NCBI GenBank assembly: GCA_009103225.1
Contig: RHPI01002368.1
Location: forward strand, 451,977 to 515,976
Direction of reading: 5' to 3'
DNA: 64,000 bases
Source: Chlorokybus atmophyticus
Lineage: Eukaryota > Streptophyta > Chlorokybophyceae > Chlorokybales > Chlorokybaceae
The notes beneath the pieces were generated by a model that was not told the origin of the DNA, ran no database searches, and worked only from the letters and a program-made list of their open reading frames with translations. Positions 51,771 through 62,039 of the stretch are shown in pieces (the stretch's first letter is position 1; every line of letters begins with the position of its first letter). Position numbers and translations under genes: made by a program.

Positions 51771-51985
51771 AAGAGCTTGTGCTCAATTGCAATGTGCAAC
51801 ATTCCCTTCTGTGACATGCCAACATGCGCGCACTTTTACTTAGTCTCAGAGTTGGTCATCACTCCCGTGACTTGCACTTGTTGTACGCGTAGTGTGCGGT
51901 GGTTCAGAAGGGTTGGCCACCCTTGCTGGCAATCATTGTGCGGGGGCTTGTACTCCACCAGTTTACAACGTGGAAGTTGCAATGC

Positions 51986-51998
51986 AAGTGGGGAGGAA
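51986..51998 (+). promoter_or_regulatory. Polypurine tract
   Basis: AAGTGGGGAGGAA directly abuts the 3' LTR, the expected plus-strand priming site. Confidence 0.8.
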
Positions 51999-52582
51999 TG
52001 TCACGTTTAAAAGACCGGCTTAAGTTGCTCTCAGTTCCCTAATATGTGGTAAGTATGAGGGACTGAATGAAGATTCAGTATAGTCGTGTGCGTGTGTTTA
52101 GCACTTGGCATACGTGCTTATGAAGTCAATGCTTATGTACTCAGTGTATAAGGACATAGCAGCTACACAAGGCACTGTCTACATGTAAATACAGAACTGG
52201 TTAGTGTCAAGCGCATAGGCGCTAAAACAGCAAGAGTGCTGCCTATGTTGATGTGCCCGAGGGTGGACACAGTCAGCCTGTGCTGACAGATCCGCGCATA
52301 GGTGGCGGGGCCTCAGGCTTGTTGGCTTCGGACATCTGATGTGCTAGGCCTCGGAGAGCAGCAGGTTGTATAAAGGCGTGACTACCACCTTATGGTGGTA
52401 CCAAGTTGCTGGCCTTGCCGAAGTACTTATGCGCGGGGTGCCTGGCTAAAGCTGTTAAAGGGTGCTCTCCCCATCCAACTCCTTGTGGGGTGTTGCTTGT
52501 TGCAAGGTGTGTTATAAATTTCATATGCTTGTGCAAAAAATTGTGACGCTGTCAGCAGGTAAGTTGAGTAGTCAACGTGACA
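51999..52582 (+). repeat. 3' LTR
   Basis: 584 bp, TGTCACGTTT...CAACGTGACA, followed at once by the ACACC target-site duplication. Confidence 0.95.
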
Positions 52583-52587
52583 ACACC

Positions 52588-53456
52588 AACTCTTGAGCGT
52601 ACGAGTATTGGCTCTCTGTCCGACAGCCATTCAATTCAGGAAAGAAGGTCAAGAAAAAACAACCCAGGTAGTACCCTAGACTGCCTAATAGTAGTCACTC
52701 ATCAAGCTCATAAACAAGGAAATGCACACAACAGTCACCCACATGGTGTGCCGCAAGAACGTTTCGTGTGATCATTTAAACCGATTAGTACAAGATTTTG
52801 CACTGCAAACACTGAATCCGCAAAGTGTAAGTTAATGCCGAATTTACTTGCATGCAAGCAGCGAATGACAACCAAGAGACCGTACGCGTACTGGAGTTAA
52901 GGTGATGCATGTTGCAGGCAACGGACACAGTAATCGCACCCGTGTGAATAGCACAAGCACGCGCGTGCAAGATTGCGTATCATAGTGGGAAAGAGGAAAC
53001 AATGTAAAGTGTACAGCATAACAGTTTAGCTACTACTAGTAGTAAACACGCATGAGGCTAGATATTATACATTTGTCACATGCATGCACACACTTCAAGT
53101 TGGCCAAGGGTTGCTTGGCAATCTCGGATGTGCCAACGTCGCTCTCGCGACAGTCTGTCTATTTGCAACTCACTGTCAATCGCTGCTTTTGAACTTTGAT
53201 AGTAACCACTATTGGCGCAATCCGCCGCAACATCGACTTCGTGTTCTGGCGATTGACGATGTTTGTTACTGCTGACAACAGATGGATCGACAACATATCT
53301 ACAACCCACTACAAGAGCCGGTTCGGACATTTTTGAAGTCAACGGAACGCGATAGGAAGCACATGGAATGCGAGGGAGAAGTGCGTGCCGAGAGTTGGCG
53401 CCGCGACACCCTCATTAAGAGGGCTTGTACGCCTTATAAGGCCCCTGATTAAAGGG
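52588..53456. other. Spacer after the retrotransposon
   Basis: Continues the pre-insertion locus. No conserved ORF, RNA or repeat is recognised beyond a weak AAGAAGGTCAAGAAAAAACA purine-rich stretch. Confidence 0.45.
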
Positions 53457-53834
53457 TACGACGCACACACATTACCAAATGCCAATCACCAGCAGCACAT
53501 ACACAGCATGTGACACCGCATCTCACGTACACCAACGGGTTACTCTACCTACGCTACCTACGCTACCTACGCGCCGTCCCCGTTTGACATACACGCATGC
53601 AATCGCTAGAATCATCACCTGCACCACGGTGCTTGGTCAGCGACCAGCCCTTGCAACGTCCATGACAGCAGCAGACTGCACCGACTCCCCTCCCTCCTCC
53701 ACACCGCCGCCGCCGCCGCTCGACATCCTCTGTGTTTCTCTTTCCAAACCCTCGCCAGGCCGCAGTGTGCATACGTTAAACTTGCAGCATGCAATGCGTC
53801 AGCATGCCACACGTTAGCAGCGCAGTCGACTGGC
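53457..53834 (+). repeat. Dispersed repeat, copy identical to 43346-43723, ending at an N
   Basis: The same 378 bp as the upstream copy, with no difference I can see, cut off exactly at the single N at 53835. This suggests either a very recent copy or an assembly join in which one repeat was placed twice. Confidence 0.9.
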
Positions 53835-53835
53835 N
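53835..53835. other. Single N, probable contig join
   Basis: The only isolated N in the window, exactly at the end of the duplicated block. Confidence 0.9.
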
Positions 53836-54720
53836 AACAGCATAAGGACATTGAACACATACCCAACAACAGTGTGACATTGTCGGTGTCGTGTTGTGTG
53901 TACAATCAAGGTTCAACGCTTAGCACAGCCTGACTCAGGTGGCATGAGCTCGAGTTTCCACCATGAACGCCTGCGCCGACGGGCGGCCAATGCACTTGCG
54001 TCCGCCGGTCCGCCGGTCGGGACCGCGGGGGGCGTCCCTCTCTGCTCCGCGCGGTCCCTGGTGCGGGACCGTGCGGGCTTCCTCCAACTCTTCGAAACCT
54101 GGATGGTACCTGGATATATGCTTCTTCTTCATCAAAGGCCCGGGGCAAGACAAAGCTGGCTTGCCTGGTCTCAGGCGGCGGCGGGCTGAATGTGTCGCTC
54201 GTGGCGAAGGGCTTGAGCTGTCTGCTTAGACACCGCAGCGTCCGTCTGCAACGCCTCGCATGCGCAAGGATAGGTGCTCTGCGTGATGTTGTGTGTGTTT
54301 CATGCAATGCACTGCTGATGGATGGTGCACAGCATGCACGTAAGCAAGCAGTCAACCCAATGCCTGCGCTTCGCCTCGTTCACTTACAGCTTTGCCGATC
54401 ACTTTAAAACCTGTTCAGTGGCAGTCGTGTACTGCTTATTGTTGCTCGCTCCGGCACTGTGGGATCGGCTTGTCAGCGGCAGCATGCCTAGGCAAACACG
54501 TGATAGTGCTACTACTGGTGCTATGCTATGCTAGTCTAACTACGAGTACTCGCATAAGCAGAATTGCAGCAGCCTTTGATAGTCGTTGTGGTAGTCGCTC
54601 GCTGCCAGCAATTGCAGCGCTTGTAGGCTAGGAATCTCTGCTCAAGTTGTTGGTATGAGAAGCGTTTGTGTTCGTCTGAGGTTCGACTAAGCGTTCTCTG
54701 ACCACATGTGAATTTTTCAG
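53836..54720. other. Upstream region of the ARM-repeat gene
   Basis: GC-rich self-complementary sequence (GGTCCCTGGTGCGGGACC at 54051-54068) lies in a block whose open frames on both strands look accidental. TTTTTCAG immediately before 54721 is a good 3' splice site, so an untranslated or short coding first exon probably lies here. Confidence 0.45.
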
Positions 54721-57700
54721 ATGGACGGAGTTAGTCCGCATTGGGGTATTGCGGCGACAGTTGTCAAGGAACTCGTGGCTGCTTTGGTCGGCAATGTGGC
54801 CACCGGTGGAGCGCTTGCCATTGCCAACGGTGCAGCGAGCATATTGCTGGGCTTTGGCGATCTTGGTGTGCGGCTATACGAATGCAGCCACCAGAAGAGT
54901 GTTGTAAGGCAATACCAGCTGATCGAGTGTCAGCTGCGGGCTGTGCACGACAGTGTGTTGCAGAATTTCAGCAGCGTCGAAACGGCTCTCCGCGAAACAC
55001 GTGTTGCCAGTGAGCATTATGATGAATCCGTCAGGACCCTGCGAAGACAAATCAGTGCTAAATTCAGGCAGCAGGGGGAGTTTGCTGAGAAATTTGAAGC
55101 AAGCATGGCGCAGCAGATCGCAAGGCTCGTCAGCAAAGAGGAGCGCTTTCAGCTGGCAGGCTTGCAGGAGTTGATAGATATCATCTGCCAGGACTTTATC
55201 GCCTTCGTGCAAAGCTCTGATCCAATGAATCGCAAACGCCTGTTTGACGCAGTTGGGAATAATGGCACTACAGTCCGTGCACGCGCTTTGACCATCGCAA
55301 AAGGCAGGAAAGACCTGAACTCTTTCCCGTTTATTGTTGTGCGTATCGTGGTATTGAGCATGGAGGCAGCTGTGCAGAAGATGATGGGCTTTGACTTGGA
55401 GTGCCAGAGCAAGGTCCGCGCCGCGCTTGACCTGGTGTACGCTCAGGTAGATGCGATTTTGCCGGAGCTGCAGCGCGCTGGTTACTCCAATCTCGTCGAG
55501 CACAAGGCTGTGCTGGCATGGCTGTCTGTTGCTGGACAACGCCTGGCATCAGCAGATCAGTCAGGTGGGTGCATACGCTGCGCTAATCGCTAGCGAACAT
55601 GGCAACGCAGGCGCTGGCCAGCATGTTAGCGTGCGTTTACGTAAGCATCCATGATGGTGTTCACATGTGCTTTGCCTGTGTGTACGTTGGTAACTTGCAC
55701 TGTGCAGCAGGTACAAGCACCGCAAATGTTGCGTTGATGGACCTGCTTGGGGACAGCATGGTTGAACCGCGTAAACATCATGTGGAAACCATGCTGATGG
55801 ACTGTGATGCGGCAGCATTGTATGTTCACGCAGCCTTCGCTTGGCGAGGCACAGTGCAGGCGATCAGTGCAGACAACTACGTTGACCAGATGCTGCTAGC
55901 CATTGAACACGGCTTGCCATCAGTTGTACAAATGGCCGTGTTGGGATTGGAGGCAGCAGCTCAAAGCACGAGTTTGCTGGACACATTGGTGAAGCGTCAG
56001 CATCTTCTTGAGAGGCTGCTGCACATCGCATGTGCAACGAATAGCACAGAGGACGCGCAAATTGCTGCTGCTCGGACAGTGCACGAGTTGGCTACAACTT
56101 CCTATGGTTGTGAGGCGATAGTTGCTATTCGAGGTGATGCGCAGGTGAAACAGACACTTGAGAAACAAGTCGTGAAAGATGGAAGCGCAGCGCTGCAGTG
56201 GAACTTGGCAGAAATTCTAACACACACTAGTAGTGACACCAGTGGTCAAGTGCGCAGAGGTCATGTGCCAGCTGGGAGCTTTCAGCCTCACAACAGCAGG
56301 ATTGCAGAATTGATCACCAACGTGCGTCAAGGTATGCCAGTGGCGCGTGAGCGTGCAGCATCTGAACTGGCAGATCTTGTTGGTTCGCAAGGTGACGGCA
56401 TGAGAAACACCATCGAGGAGAGAAAAGGCATTTGGGGACTGATAACGCTGCTGCATGATGGCAGCCCCGGTGCCAAAACACAGGCGGCCAGAGCATTGGG
56501 CGCGGTCATCAATAACAGCGCAGAAAACCTCTACTATTTCTGGAAGCTGGGGGGTTATCTGCCGTTGGTAGCTGTGCTGCGCGATGGCACACCAGGTGCT
56601 CAAGCACAGGCCGCAAAGACACTGCAGTTACTGGCTTTAAGTTCTTGCTACAGTGCAGGTACTGGTTTTCACAAAGGTGTCCTGCCGCAGCAGGCTGCGG
56701 TAGCTGCTGAGATTCTTGAATTGGGCGGCATCAAAGCCTTAGTAACACTTGCGCAGCATGGTACGCTGCAAGGGAAGGCTTGCGCAGCAGCCGCTCTGGG
56801 CAGCTTGGCGTCAGTGGGCAGCACCAACGCTGTTTGCAACGCTGGCAGTATCCCTCCACTGGTGGCGCTGCTGTGCTTGCAGCAGAGCGATGGGGAGGAC
56901 GACACAACAGTCATGAAAGCACGCATAACCGCAGCTGAAGCGCTGAAGCCGATGATTGAAGACGAAGCAGCGCTGCAGCTCCTTTGTGACAAAAGAGGCA
57001 TTGAGGGCTTCGTACAGCTCATCCGGCAGGGCTCGCGCAGTGCACAGATAGTTGCTGCTGCAGTGCTAGAGCGTGCTGCGCAGAAGAATGACATTATTCG
57101 GTGCGCATTACGTAACGCTGGTGCCGTGGAAGAGCTTGCGTGGCTGTTGGGCGCTGATGATGCAGAATGCAGAAAACCTGCAGTAAACGCTCTCAGGTTT
57201 CTTTCCCTCAGTGGTGTCGTCAAAGATGACTTCCTTACTCGAGGGGCAATCAATGCGCTTGCTGCATTGCTGAGCAGCGAAAAAAGTTCAACATCGGAAT
57301 GGAAGCTAGTTGCGTTGACTCTTACAGCGGTAGTGGAAGGTCACAACACCAATCAGCGTGCAATGCTGGACTTGATGCCAGAGTTGGCGCCTATTTTGGT
57401 AGGGCTGCACAGTGACACACCATCTGTATGGGAGGTTGCCGCAGGCCTGCTGAGGTGGTTGCTACATGACAGCGCTCAGAAAGAGCTGGTTTGCCTATTA
57501 ACAAACATTGTACCGCTGCTGAATTTGCTGTGGGAGGGCACAGGTGATGGACCAAAACACGTGATGCACATTATGTATAAGGTGGCAATTGATAGTGAAG
57601 AACCTCACCGAAGGGCGGTCATGGCTCCGCTTGTGGACTCCCTATGCAGCGCTGAACGGACAAGCCAGAGCAAGCACAAGCGAACCATCGAAGCACTTGC

Positions 57701-58166
57701 AGTCATTCTCTCGCAATCGTCGAACGAGGATCCCATCAGGGAAGAGATGCTTCAGATCAATGTGAACAGCATCAAGTCCCTGATACAGGTGGCTGAGCAA
57801 GAGCGCAACGACCAGACAGTTCAGCAGAATGTTGCAAAGGTTTTGGAAGCTTTGGTACCTAGCAGCAAACCCAACAGGCAAGCTGTTGTTGCTGCAAATG
57901 CTATACCACTGTTGGTGAAGATGCTGCGCGATCAAGATGGCACTGCTCAAAGCGCAGCTGCAGCACTTGCAATCCTGGCCCCGTGGAACAAGTTAAACAT
58001 TCGAAGAGCAGAAGGCATTAAGGGCCTGTACGAGCTGAAATACACACGCACAGGCACGAAGGCAGCAGCAGCTGCAGAGGGTGCATTGCAGGCGCTAACA
58101 GACGGGTATTGGCCGAAATCGATACTCAACAGGAGACAACTAAAAAAGCTGCAAAATGACGCTTGA
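54721..58166 (+). CDS. Armadillo-repeat protein with a hydrophobic/helical N-terminal domain, 2 exons seen, 1099 aa
   Basis: Exons 54721-55564 and 55711-58166 join to 3300 nt. Residues 5-50 are Gly/Ala-rich and hydrophobic (VVKELVAALVGNVATGGALA, then ASILLGFGDLGVRLYE). A long alpha-helical stretch follows (ECQLRAVHDSVLQNFSSVET, then RTLRRQISAKFRQQGEFAEK). From about residue 330 a chain of ARM repeats runs to the end: GIWGLITLLHDGSPGAKTQA, GGYLPLVAVLRDGTPGAQAQ, GGIKALVTLAQHGTLQGKAC, AGSIPPLVALL, and a C-terminal set near NAIPLLVKMLRDQDGTAQS. ARM superhelices bind proteins. The N-terminal part matches no family I can name; a helical-bundle signalling or membrane-acting domain is conjecture. The ATG follows directly on a splice acceptor, with an in-frame TGA 12 bp before it, so the start is likely but an upstream coding exon is possible. 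Confidence 0.85.
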
Positions 58167-60044
58167 AGCTGCTTGAAGCTTGCGGGGATCAGGCGGGATA
58201 TGTCAAATAGCTTGTGCACCTGCTTGTTGCTTCTCCGACCGACTATTCCAATTTGTGCTTGCTTGACGAACTGTGGATTCCCATACCACTTGCGCTCTTT
58301 GTAACTGATATGTAAATAAGGTTTTTGCAATGATGGCAACCCCCTTTGTTGCGCTAAATCATCCTCTAAACCTGCACGGTACTTAGCTGGCACAACCAGC
58401 AAGGACGTTGCTAATTCATGTCATACACAGCTTGCGCTCATTGGTTTTAAACATTGCTGGCACATTCTCAAAATCATGAGCGCCAGCTCCTCACGGTCAT
58501 GAAAGGGGCATGTGCGCCTTTCACATCTCTCAGCAGTCACCATTCTCTTGCAGATGTTTGCTCCCCAAGAGACAACTTGAGCGCGGCGATAAGCATTAAT
58601 AAGCACACGAACCATAGCTTACGGTTCATCTGTGCAGGCCGCTGCCATGATCACCATCGCATGTTCCACCACACACCAATTGGCATGCTATAAAGAGACC
58701 GACGCAACAAGCGTTCAAGTCCTACGCGTTGCCACGCTTGCGGCAAATGCTATCAGTTGTTCAAGTTGACAAGCGTCATTGCTTATGCTACGCATTGCCC
58801 GTCGCTCTCCACCCGCGAGCTAACTCGCCGTCACGAAACAGCCACCGCCGTACATACTCATTCCTCTCACCGCCTCCTCCACCTGGTCGTCCTCCTCCTC
58901 CTCGTCGGTGGCCTCAGCGGCGGCGGCAAAGGCTAAGGCTAAGGTTTAGCCGCTAAGCGCAAGGTGAATGTTAGCGCAAGGCGTTGGCGGGAGAATAGCG
59001 CAGCATAGCTTTATTTGGTTTTTGCCGCGCTTGTAAAAAGGGGGCTGGTTGTGTGATTTTGAAGGTGAATTACGCCGATATCAGAGCAGTATCCGTGACT
59101 CGAGACGGATGTCGAGAGTTTCAGACCACATCAGCAGCGTCTGGACGTGGTCTATGAGAAACTTTCATTATATATCGTGAGTCGCCTCGTTACATAATTT
59201 GCCAAAGTGCAGATTTCACCTGCAGCTTCTACGATTATTACTTGCATTACAGGCCATCCACTATATCGAACAGTGTACGACGAATACGTATGCAATCGAA
59301 TGATTCGGCTGTTGACCATGTTTGATGACGCAGTAACTATAGCGTGTAATCAATTAGCGTTAAAGGGTAGAGTGGATTAGTTAGAACGAGGGTGAGTAGT
59401 GGCGGCATGTCTTTGGGGTATGGGGCCTGCCCCGACCTCGTACCGCCAAAAACGCGGCCGTTTTAACCACTAACTGTGCCGCAATTGCACCAGATCCCTA
59501 GCAATTTTGGGTCGCCGTTGGTAAGCGGTTGCCGCTTAGATATGTTTCAGCATCTTTTACGCATCTTTGCAATGATAGGCCATTTCGCTGCCTTTTTGAG
59601 CAACTGGCTGTTGTCACCGTTGCGGTTCCATTTAATCAAATTCATGCGTGACCAAATGGTGGCCTAACGATACAATTTTTCGTTTAGTTGAATCTTAACG
59701 TTAAGTTAATTTAGGTTAGCATTATTTTGATGGTCGTAACCTCGGTATTATTTACTGAATATCGCAGCACGTACCGTGGCGTGAACGTTACGTTAATTAT
59801 TAAGTTTTGAAACACTTAACAGCATTTGCTAATCATATCGCACCATGTTGCACCATATTGCACCATATTTATCAATATTAAAAATGTAACACATTAAAAT
59901 GATCAACATGCAGCCATAAGCGGCCATGTATGCAGAACTGTGCTTAATTTTACATTTATTGGCAAGCGCTTAAACAATTGGATGTGCCTTGGACGGCCAA
60001 GATCGTGTTTGAGCAGATCTAACGGTGTAACGCTTGTCCTCGCC
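58167..60044. other. Gene-poor, increasingly AT-rich spacer
   Basis: A CCTCCTCC/CGGCGGCGG segment at 58860-58930 resembles gene 5' leaders, but no exon chain follows. 59110-59170 contains an imperfect hairpin (GAGTTTCAGACCAC/GTGGTCTATGAGAAAC). From 59480 on the DNA is AT-rich and featureless. Confidence 0.5.
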
Positions 60045-60200
60045 GTCTAGCCAATGAGAAGCAGGCGGGTCGCACATACTGCCGCGCAGCCCTGCAGTCG
60101 CGGGTGCCGTGTGATGGCCCTGACGCGGGATGTGTGATGTAGGTTGAATGCCGACAGGCCGGCCGGCCCGACCAATAGGCGTGATGGGCGTAATGAATCT
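60045..60200 (+). repeat. Direct repeat, copy 1
   Basis: Starts AGCCAATGAGAAGCAGGCGGG and ends in GGCCGGCCGGCC plus AATAGGCGTGATGG. A diverged copy in the same orientation occupies 61493-61640, with AGCCAATGACAGGCAGGCGGG and CGGCCGGCCGGCCGGCCC. Confidence 0.75.
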
Positions 60201-61012
60201 GCGCTGATAGCATATATATGCTCTTAACGTTCAAGAGCATAACCCTGTCCAAGAGCATACGATTTTTGAGGATAATAGTATGCTCTTACAAAAGGGTAGA
60301 CTATATAGTCTATCCCCGTTAAAAGACTTCGGTTTATGAGAATAACCCCGTTGAGATCATAGATTTGCAGAAGACTAATGGTTTCACAGGCAAATATCAT
60401 CGGTTAGTGGAATAGTTTTGTACGCAATAAGACTACAACGGAAGGTTAATCTTTTGAGTGAGCTCAGTCTTGTTACAAGGGAATACCTCGTTAATAGCAT
60501 GTTTATTTTAATTTTATAAGCATAACATGTTAAAAGACTCATATAGTTACGTAGACTCATATATAGACTTATATATAGTTACGTACATACTATAAATATT
60601 CAATTTATTGTTGACTATTGTTGATTTAATGTATGCCACGTTACAATGTAATAACGTGGCTTACGGTTATTTCGCAATGCCCCTGTTAATAAAATATATA
60701 TTATGTAAAAAATAAAGTAGTATATAGTATTGTAAACGCCAAGAGAATAACCCCGATGATGGAATGAAAGCTGAAAGATACACGTGATTTGTATAGCGGA
60801 GGTAGACTGTAAAGTTAAGGTACATAGTTGTACCTAATTATATTGAAACATTTATTGTACAGTCTACCCCTTTTAATAGCATTCTGTTTATTTTTAAAGA
60901 TAGTTTGCTCCTGGCGGGGTTATGCTCTTGGCGATAAATAGTGTAATATGCTCTTAAACATTAAGAGCATCTGTATGCTATAAAGCAGTTTAATACGCCC
61001 ATCACGCCCATT
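60177..61012. mobile_element. Candidate foldback/MITE-like element
   Basis: The left arm (60177-60245, read on the minus strand) and right arm (about 60918-61012, plus strand) share the same series: GGTTATGCTCTTG, TTAAGAGCAT, TATGCTAT, then TTACGCCCATCACGCC or ACGCCCATCACGCC. The arms are therefore inverted copies bounding an AT-rich interior with no ORF. The words AATAACCCCG and TATGCTCTTA recur inside in both orientations. Confidence 0.5.
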
Positions 61013-61124
61013 ACATCACGCGCATTACGTCACGTCTATTATGCCATCACGCTCATTACGCTGATTACGTGTTGCACTGTATCCCATCACGCCTTGTCCA
61101 TCACACTCATTACGCCTGATGACA
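60994..61124 (+). repeat. Degenerate short iterons (ATCACGCYCATTACG type)
   Basis: About ten overlapping versions of ATCACG and ATTACG/ATTACR words spaced 9-11 bp apart. The inverse of one unit is present at 60179-60200. Confidence 0.7.
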
Positions 61125-61740
61125 AACCCGTCACGCGCTACTCCCTCAATGTTATGAATATGCACACTTACATTTGCAAAAATGTCATGAAAAATAATAT
61201 GCTCTTCGCGGTTAGTCATATTCTCTGAAGCATTAACATTTGCCTTTAGCATCGTTGGTGATCTCACAACGCATGCTACAAGCGGGGTTATTCTCCTGGA
61301 GCAAAGTCTTTTAGCGGGGGTGGACTGTATAATGCACACATGACGCATATGTGCACCGTGCATGTTGTGGTAAAAATGTATTTCTTTTATTCATTCGCAT
61401 ACTTTGTGCAATTGCACGATATGGGGATGTGCTTTGGAAGGTTGAGATTTGTTTAACACAAATCGAATGGCCGATAGCTGATAAACGTCGCATAGCCAAT
61501 GACAGGCAGGCGGGCTACTCGGTATGCGCGGCAGGCATGTAGTCTCGGCTGATGGCCCACAGTGCGCGTGATGTGTCTTTGTGCCCTAATGCCGGCCTCC
61601 CGGCCGGCCGGCCGGCCCAGTCACACGCCCAATCAGCCGCACCGCTAGTTTCTATTGTACTATACATGAATCAGTAGTGGTATTCACAATAATATTGTAA
61701 GCATAACTCGTGATACCACATACAATACTTTCATTATGCA
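61125..61740. other. AT-rich DNA with direct repeat copy 2 and a GGCCGGCC tract
   Basis: Copy 2 of the direct repeat is at 61493-61640, with 5 overlapping GGCCGGCC words near 61597-61618. No gene. Confidence 0.6.
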
Positions 61741-61966
61741 ACTCGGGGCGTTGTCGTGCAAGGAAGCTTCGGCTGCGGGGTATCACACGGCTTGACGTTG
61801 AAGGACCATGCATGGTGCTTCAACGTCCTTTCACGGACCCCGCGGACCATGCATGATCCGTATCCGGCGGGCCAGGACTGCCTGGACCGCGGGGGATGGA
61901 CCGTTTCTGGTCCATTCGGGGCCCCGTGGCCCGTGACTGGCTGGCGCGGCGACGCGCACCACGTAT

Positions 61967-62002
61967 GGTCCGTGCCGCACCATTCATGGTGCGGCACGGA
62001 CC
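61967..62002. repeat. Perfect GC palindrome (17-bp arms, 2-nt loop)
   Basis: GGTCCGTGCCGCACCAT pairs perfectly with ATGGTGCGGCACGGACC around TC. Shorter related palindromes are at 61794-61827 (GACGTTGAAG/CTTCAACGTC arms), about 62068-62096 and 63083-63113. Confidence 0.9.
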
Positions 62003-62039
62003 AGTGCTGTACTCTGGCCCTTGAATGCGGACCAGGTGC

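Larger units (their letters stand above)
45858..52582 (+). mobile_element. Ty3/gypsy chromovirus LTR retrotransposon, complete but decayed
   Basis: 6725 bp flanked by the 5-bp target-site duplication ACACC (45853-45857 and 52583-52587). LTRs start TGTCA and end TGACA. The internal order is gag, protease, reverse transcriptase, RNase H, integrase, chromodomain, which places it in Ty3/gypsy (chromovirus branch). Many stops and frameshifts disrupt every domain, so it is not autonomous. The LTRs differ by many substitutions and small indels, so the insertion is old. Confidence 0.95.

Noticed and set aside
53906-54355. 149-codon minus ORF and overlapping plus ORFs upstream of the ARM gene
   Set aside because: Arg/Pro-rich in a GC-rich self-complementary block; no recognisable family and no exon chain.
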